A program made the translations under genes and the position numbers. From the NCBI GenBank assembly GCA_028564925.1, contig CM053026.1, forward strand, positions 597,132,161 to 597,196,160: a DNA stretch of 64,000 nucleotides, read 5' to 3'. This DNA is from Lithobates sylvaticus. Taxonomy: Eukaryota > Chordata > Amphibia > Anura > Ranidae. Below the pieces are notes generated by a model. That model saw nothing but the letters and a program-made list of their open reading frames with translations. It was not told the origin of the DNA and did no database searches. Each line of letters begins with the position of its first letter. The first letter of the stretch is position 1. Shown in pieces: positions 57,376-64,000 of the stretch.

Positions 57376-57600
57376 ATATACAGTGGTGTGACAAAAGTGT
57401 TTGCCCCCTTCCTCATTTCCTGTTCCTTTGCATGTTTGTCACACTTAAGTGTTTCGGAACATCAAACCAATTTAAACAATAGTCAAGGACAACACAAGTA
57501 AACACAAAATGCAATTTGTAAATGAAGGTGTTTATTATTAAAGGTGAAAAAAAATCCAAACCATCATGGCCCTGTGTGAAAAAGTGATTGCCCCCTAAAC

Positions 57601-58622
<1,022 letters not shown>

Positions 58623-58998
58623 GATGTGTAGCTTTTAAGGATCTTCTGGTGGACCTTACTGTGTCAAGCAGCTCCTATTTAAGTGATGCCTTGATTGTGA
58701 ACAGGTGTGGCAATAATCAGGCCTGGGTGTGGCTAGAGAAATTGAACTCAGGTGTGGACAACCACAGTTATAGTATGTTTTAACAAGGGGGGCAATCACT
58801 TTTTCACACAGGGCCATGATGGTTTGGATTTTTTTTCACCTTTAATAATAAACACCTTCATTTACAAATTGCATTTTGTGTTTACTTGTGTTGTCCTTGA
58901 CTATTGTTTAAATTGGTTTGATGTTCCGAAACACTTAAGTGTGACAAACATGCAAAGGAACAGGAAATGAGGAAGGGGGCAAACACTTTTTCACACCA

Positions 58999-59002
<4 letters not shown>

Positions 59003-59045
<43 letters not shown>
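59003..59045. repeat. TA/CA microsatellite beside the Tc1 insertion
   Basis: TA run followed by ACACACACA. Together with 57,365-57,380 it is the target microsatellite split by the Tc1 element. Confidence 0.93.
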
Positions 59046-59082
59046 TTTGTATATTTTTTTTTTCTCTTTTTTAGGACCATTC

Positions 59083-59362
59083 TCTGTAAACCCTAGAGAT
59101 GGATGTTCGTGAAAATTTCAATAGATCAGTAGTTTTTAAATTACTCAGACCAGCTGTCTGGCATCAACAATCATGCCACGTTCAAAGTCACATAAATCCC
59201 CTTTCTTTCCCATTCTGATGTTCGGTTTGAACTTCAGCAAGTCGTCTTAGCCCCGTCTAGATGCCTAATCGCATTGAGTTGCTGCCATGTGATTGGCTGA
59301 TTAGCAATTTGTGTTCCCAAGCAATTGAACAGGTTTCCCTGATAAAGTGGGCGGTGAGTGTA
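59083..59362 (-). mobile_element. Tc1-like element 5' part, lineage B (right arm copy)
   Basis: Reverse complement of the left-arm fragment from 31,001. It ends GGGCGGTGAGTGTA and contains 'CAATCACATGGCAGCAACTC' in reverse. It is shorter at the microsatellite side. Confidence 0.82.
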
Positions 59363-59508
59363 GATTATAGATGCACCACTTCACAGGAAGTTTCAGGGCA
59401 TCCACCAGGCAAATCATTTAAAGGAAACCACTGCTCCCACCAAACAGAATAAAAAAAAAAAATTTCTCCGGTCCATGATCCACAGGACAATGCCTAGCCC
59501 CCTCTGGA

Positions 59509-60505
59509 TTAACCGCTTCCCGACCGCCTCACGCAGATGTACTGCGGCAGAATGGCACGGGTAGGCAAAATCTCGTATATAAACGTGATTTTGCATTTGC
59601 CTGCCTGTGGGTCGCGCGCGCGCCACCAGCGACGCGCTCGCGACCCGGTCGGGAGCTCCGTGACCCCAGCCGCGGGACCAGCGGACCCGATCGCCGCTGG
59701 TGTCCCGCGATCGCGTCACGGAGCTGAAGAACAGGGAGAGGTATGTGTAAACAAACCTCTCCCCGCGCTTCCTACACTGCCTGTCATTGATTGGCTGTTC
59801 CCGGTCATCAGGAAAGCCGATCAATGACGTCAGCCCCGCCCCCTAATGTAAAAAAACACACATGTCACAGCCCATAACCCCTCCCCTCCCCCTAGTGGTT
59901 AACTCTTTCACTACAACTGTCATTTATACAGGAATCAATGCATTTAAATAGCATTGATTGCTGTATAAATGACAATGGTCCCAAAAATGTGTCAAAAATG
60001 TCCGATGTGTCCGCCATAATGTCGCAGTCACAATAAAAATCGCTGATCGCCGCCATTACTAGTAAAAAAAAAATATTAATAAAAATGCTATAAAACTATC
60101 CCCTATTTTGTAAACGCTATAACTTTTGCGCAAACCAATCAATAATCGCTAATTGCGATTTTTTTTACCAAAAATTTGTAGAAGAATACGTATCGGCCTA
60201 AACTGAGGAAAAAAAATGTTTTTTTATATATTTTTTGGGGATATTTATTATAGCAAAAAGCAAAAAAATATTGCATTGTTTTCAAAATTGCTCTATTTTT
60301 GTTTATAGCGCAAAAAATAAAAAACGCAGGGGCGATAAAATACCACCAAAAGAAAGCTCTATTTGTGGAAAAAAAAAGGACGCCAATCTTGTTTTGGAGC
60401 CACGTCGCACGACCACGCAATTGTCAGTTAAAGCGACGCAGTGCCCAATCGCAAAAAGGGGCCTGGTCCTTTGGCTGCCAATTGGTCCGGGGCTGAAGTG
60501 GTTAA
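59509..60505. mobile_element. TTAA-flanked ranid-type element, copy 3
   Basis: Ends TTAACCGCTTCCCGACCGCC and GGGGCTGAAGTGGTTAA. The AT-rich domain is nearly identical to copies 1 and 2 apart from short indels. The left arm lacks it, but the left arm also lacks about 0.3 kb of neighbouring DNA, so this site is not a clean empty-site comparison. Confidence 0.9.
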
Positions 60506-60580
60506 CTGTGAGCATAGGATTGCGTATATAGGATTGTATAAATTTGTTTTTCCTTCCATTGGTTGAACTGGATGGACTTA

Positions 60581-60978
60581 GGGCCCTTTCACACAGGCTT
60601 GTCTGTGTACAGACTCTGCATTGCTCAGCAGGGATCGATCCGCTGATTCCCAATGAGCAGGTGGATGACAGGTTCGTCTACGCTCACTGTGCGAGGAGAT
60701 GGACCTGTCTAAGCCCCGCTGTACTCTATGGAGATGGGATGAAAATGGACCACCTGTCCATTTTCATCCAATCCTATCCGCTCCGATTCTCCAGACGGAT
60801 GGAAAACAGGGCTTCTATCCGTCTGGATTTTCAAGGACAGGATTGGATTTCGGCGGATATCAGCAGACATGTCACCACTGACATCCGCAGCTCCATATGG
60901 GTGACTTGAGCGTCCGATCAGGTCCGCCTAATAAAACTAACAGGCAGACCTGATCGGAAAGCCTGTGTGAAAGGGTCC
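60581..60978. mobile_element. GGGCCCTTTCACACAGG MITE with TTA duplication (398 bp)
   Basis: The ends GGGCCCTTTCACACAGGC and the inverse of GGACCCTTTCACACAGGC form an 18-bp terminal repeat with one mismatch. TTA lies at 60,578-60,580 and 60,979-60,981. A three-base TWA duplication suggests PIF/Harbinger. Half of this element remains in the left arm (30,694-30,856), so it predates the duplication. Confidence 0.85.
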
Positions 60979-61037
60979 TTAGTGTTTTTTTTTTTCAACC
61001 AGACTAACCATGTAACTTTTTAACAGTTGCAGACTAA

Positions 61038-61462
61038 AGCCCCATACACACGGTCGGAAAATCCGACCACCAAATCCATCGGATTTGGTCCGACGGATTT
61101 AGTCCGACACTGGTGTTGCATACACACGGACGGACAAAGTTGTCGGAAAATCCGATCATTCTGAACGTGGTGATGTTTGTTGCCTACGACGGGACTACGT
61201 AGAGGCTAGTAGCCAATAGCTTTGGTCTTGTAATGTGATTTGAGCATGCGTGGCACTTTGTCCGTCGGAATTCGCTACACACGATCGGAATTGGTGTGAT
61301 CGGACTTTGTTGACGGAAAATCTTTAGAGCAGGAGATACAACTTTGTCCGTCGGACAATCCGATGGAAAATGTCCGATGGTGCCTACACACGGTCGGAAT
61401 TTCCGACAACATTGTCCGATAGGACAGAATCCATCGGAAAATCCGACCGTGTGTATGGGGCT
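61038..61462. mobile_element. PIF/Harbinger-like MITE, 425 bp, with empty site in the left arm
   Basis: Flanked by TAA at 61,035-61,037 and 61,463-61,465. The left arm reads CGTGTTAGTCTGCAACTG without interruption at 30,635-30,652, that is CAGTTGCAGAC-TAA-CACG on the other strand, with a single TAA. It is the same subfamily as 10,489-10,913. Confidence 0.95.
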
Positions 61463-62306
61463 TAACACGTATAGACTGTGGGTTCTCCTTAAACTGCTCC
61501 AACATACACTGACAAATGGCTGCTAGGAACCCACTATTTTATAGCGAAGGGGCTAGCATATAACAAAGGCCCTCTTATTGGCCCTTTTAAGCAAGCTGAT
61601 CTAAGTTTAAATGCCTTGGAATGCATTATGGTAACAAATAATACAAACCGGCAAAGTTCCACTTTAGTTCACTGGGGACCTCAACCATACTGCGTTCACT
61701 GTGAACCCATGGTAAACCCGAACAGGAGCGTTATCCCTAACATTGTCCCTCATTATGAATAACAATATTATTAATATATTTACCAGATAAAAAATGTTAA
61801 AAGAAAAAAAATTGTAGCACTGTATCCAAAGTTGGCAATTTGAGTTCTCTGTTCTGCACCCTGACTACAAGAACAAGCTCAGGCTCTTTGACACACCTGT
61901 TTATGTTAACATTACTGCAAACACTTATAGAAACACAAGTGTAAATACCTTTAACTTGGTTGTAAACTAGTACCAGGAAATAGACAAGTTTAGTGGTAAA
62001 TGAATTCAATGTATTGGAATGGGTTAGAATAAATGGTGATTTGAGCATAAATGAACATGCAGAAGGGAGGTTCAGACACAGTCCACTAGACAGTATAATC
62101 AAAATGAAACAAGAAAAACAGAAGGGCGCACCGACCCTTGTGCATTACCACTAAAAAGGTTTTATTAAAATATAAAATATAAAAACAGCAAAATGACTAC
62201 TCACAAACGAGTACACGGTATAGGCAAAAACATGGATGGATGCACACGTCCACTGCTTTCAGTCACAATTCTTGAACACCGGGAGGATCTGATGGTTCCT
62301 CAGTGA

Positions 62307-62348
62307 ATGGCTGACGCGTTTCAGGGGAGTACCCCTTTCATCAGAGCC
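62307..62348 (-). ncRNA. Hammerhead ribozyme, short stem III
   Basis: The minus strand reads GGCU, then CUGAUGA, then a stem II of AGGGG/CCCCU around UACU, then GAAACGCGUC, then AGCC. Stem I is GGCU/AGCC. All invariant core positions (CUGAUGA, GAA, and the A-U pair with C before the cut) are present. Stem III is the self-complementary ACGCGU, too short to fold alone but able to pair between two copies, as in dimeric hammerheads. Cleavage is predicted after the C of GUC. The function would be self-cleavage of element RNA. Activity is untested. Confidence 0.82.
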
Positions 62349-62654
62349 TACAAGTGGGCGATGGTCTTGTCTCCCCCCATTCTATTCCACTCTCTTCTTT
62401 TATGGGGTAAATGGGTGGGCGTGGTCGGGCACTTGACCCCTCCCCCCACCCCCTCCTCCTCATAGGCCCTCCCATACAATTAGACAAGGATGCATATGGA
62501 TGTGAACGGTACCTCTATATACAATGGTCCTCCAATATATTCCCCAAGCCCCCAGGGCTTCTCAGGACATGAAGGGTCTACTCTTCCTGTCCAGGTCCTT
62601 AGCCGGCGTGTTCCCGTGAATCCCTTCAATAGCTGAATGGCTGGCAACTCCGAT

Positions 62655-62935
62655 CCGGAAGTGCGGGTGTATTTGCGTTCCACCCGCGACTTCCGGTCGA
62701 ACCACGCCTCTTTCTCAAACAGGCCAAAGCCCTATAGTATTATACCCGGCCATATCCCGGAAGCGCGGGTGTGTTTGCGCTCCACCCGCGACTTCCGGTC
62801 GGACCACATCTCGTTCCCAAACTGGCCACAAACAAAAGATGCTCGAATGAGCCATATCCCGGAAGTGCGGGTGTGTTTGCGCTCCACCCGCAACTTCCGG
62901 TCTGACCAAGCCTCGCTCATATAGCGGCCCTGAAC
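62655..62935. repeat. Three 102-bp GC-rich units with inverted ETS-like motifs
   Basis: Units begin at 62,655, 62,757 and 62,859. Each opens CCGGAAGTGCGGGTGT (second unit CCGGAAGCGCGGGTG), has TTTGCG(T/C)TCCACCCGC, and closes ACTTCCGGTC, so the two motifs face each other as an inverted pair. CCGGAAGT is the core bound by ETS-family factors. The array lies upstream of the hammerhead on the minus strand and may be promoter DNA of the element; that role is inference. Confidence 0.85.
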
Positions 62936-63299
62936 CTAATGGGGCTATATGTACCTCTACTGCGCCTGCGCTCCTCTATTCTACGGGCTATTACCGCGCA
63001 TGCGCGCCCATACATAGCGGCTTAGTGCGGGGGGGCATCGGTGTACCCCCTCTTCACCCAAGCCTCTAAAAAGGAACACCCACACAGTGTATTATTGGGA
63101 CTGTGCAGTGTCAAGGAAAGTTAGTGCAAACACATACAGCAATACACAGGGAAGGGGGGTTGGGGGGGGAAAGATCAAACGTGCCCCACCTTCCTCGCTG
63201 GAAAAAGTGTGCATGGATGGTGCATACAGTAGTGCCACTGGCCATGGCCATGAACCAAGGAAGAGTACCCACATGTAGTTATCGTGCTGTTGCATATAG

Positions 63300-63471
63300 T
63301 GTACATACATATATATACACATATATACACATATATGCGCGCGCTACATGTGGATGAACAATGATGGTGGTAATGATGCTAATGAACTTTAAAAATGATA
63401 TTAAAAACATTTTTTTGTGTACAATATATATAAAAAACACGTGCATAAAAAACGTACACATGCATATACAC

Positions 63472-63522
<51 letters not shown>

Positions 63523-63535
63523 TACACACTACACA
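63300..63535. repeat. TA/CA microsatellites
   Basis: ATATACACATATATACAC at about 63,310-63,330 and a longer (CATA)n-(TA)n-(CA)n stretch at 63,455-63,530. The Tyr-Ile frames on both strands are shadows. Confidence 0.93.
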
Positions 63536-64000
63536 TAGAAGAGAGAGCTTTCAGGTTCAGTGTTCAAATCACTGCCTGCAAAGAGTGGATGTGCAAATTA
63601 TATATCAAAAACCAGTTTTAATTAAACGATCCCCAAATCAATGGAATTTGATAGATACATAATTGAATCGTGTTGTACCACATAGCATAGTGTTTACTGT
63701 TAATAATAGATATGTTAAAATGTATTAAACCCAATAGTGTGGCAAACTGAATAAAAAAAACACCAAAACAGACCCCTTTCTACAGTTTAAAAAGCCTCAG
63801 CACACTAACACTCTTACAGGTATAATTGTGTAGAACACTGAACCTTACTAAGATATACAAGTGCACTTCGCAGTACCATCAAATTGCGGTGCACACTTAC
63901 TTATAGACCTCTTATGACCTCTACCTCGACCTCTACCCCAATGACAAGACCATTTAGCCCACTCTAGAACAGTCCCCATGTGAGACTTAATAATGCTGCA
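63536..64000. other. No gene recognised
   Basis: Unassigned DNA to the window end. No similarity to the DNA outside the left palindrome arm was noticed. Confidence 0.4.

Larger units (their letters stand above)
62107..63080 (-). mobile_element. Retroelement end repeat carrying a hammerhead ribozyme (Penelope-like, inferred)
   Basis: Its 3' end on the minus strand, GGGTCGGTGCGCCCTTCTG followed by T-rich sequence, lies exactly at the outer edge of the right palindrome arm. Upstream on the minus strand are AT-rich sequence, the hammerhead (62,307-62,348), a GC-rich stretch and three 102-bp units. Hammerheads in end repeats of Penelope-like elements are established knowledge; assignment of this copy is inferred because no coding region lies in the visible part. 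Confidence 0.55.

Overview
This window reads as repeat-dense intergenic DNA from a frog, most likely a ranid ('true frog'). That call rests on repeat families I recognise from memory, not on a database search. They are the TTAA-flanked family beginning TTAACCGCTTCCCGACCG, the CATACACACGGTCGGA MITEs with TAA target duplications, the TAGGGATGAGC family with 8-bp duplications, CR1-type LINE tails, several Tc1 lineages, a DIRS-type tyrosine-recombinase element and a Penelope-like element. I found no host protein-coding exon and no confident RNA gene. Nearly all long open frames are shadows of tandem repeats or transposons.

The dominant structure is a large imperfect palindrome. The left arm, about 29,993-40,665, is repeated in reverse complement as the right arm, about 47,478-62,106, around a loop of about 6.8 kb. 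The arms agree at roughly 95-99 % in stretches I compared by eye. They differ by transposon insertions found only in the right arm: a TTAA element, a Tc1 element, a TAA-flanked MITE and a second TTAA element. There are also small and medium deletions on both sides. Removing the right-arm insertions brings both arms to about 10.6 kb. Two of these insertions have a readable empty site in the opposite arm, which gives direct evidence of their target duplications. Each arm carries the same cargo, from outside in: unassigned DNA, a Tc1 fragment, a Penelope-like end repeat with a decayed hammerhead-like motif, a 24-bp minisatellite with a stem-loop, a Penelope-like reverse transcriptase, a broken DIRS-type element, and three TTAA-flanked MITEs.

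Left flank (1-29,992): TA microsatellites; fragments of the TAGGGATGAGC family; a 1.8-kb hAT-like element whose cargo is a GC-rich minisatellite that reverses direction twice (2,380-4,153); a CR1 LINE tail cut by TTAA elements (6,790-9,352); four TAA-flanked MITEs; a TTAA element with an inner 24-bp minisatellite, itself inside a TAGGGATGAGC element (14,631-17,310); hAT and Tc1 transposase relics (18,130-19,630); a three-level nest with matching target duplications at every level (21,242-23,762); and a clean hAT element with a perfect 8-bp duplication (27,453-28,538).

Loop (40,666-47,477): MITEs, Penelope-like end repeats, a TTAA element, a Tc1 terminal fragment and a 23-bp minisatellite. Right flank (62,107-64,000): a retroelement end repeat carrying a complete-looking hammerhead ribozyme on the minus strand, followed by three 102-bp GC-rich units. 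Each unit holds an inverted pair of ETS-like CCGGAAG motifs.

The genes here do not form a host pathway. The story is successive mobile-element activity plus one inverted segmental duplication. The least ordinary items are the palindrome with its one-sided insertions, the hammerhead with two decayed relatives nearby, and the hAT element carrying an alternating-orientation minisatellite.
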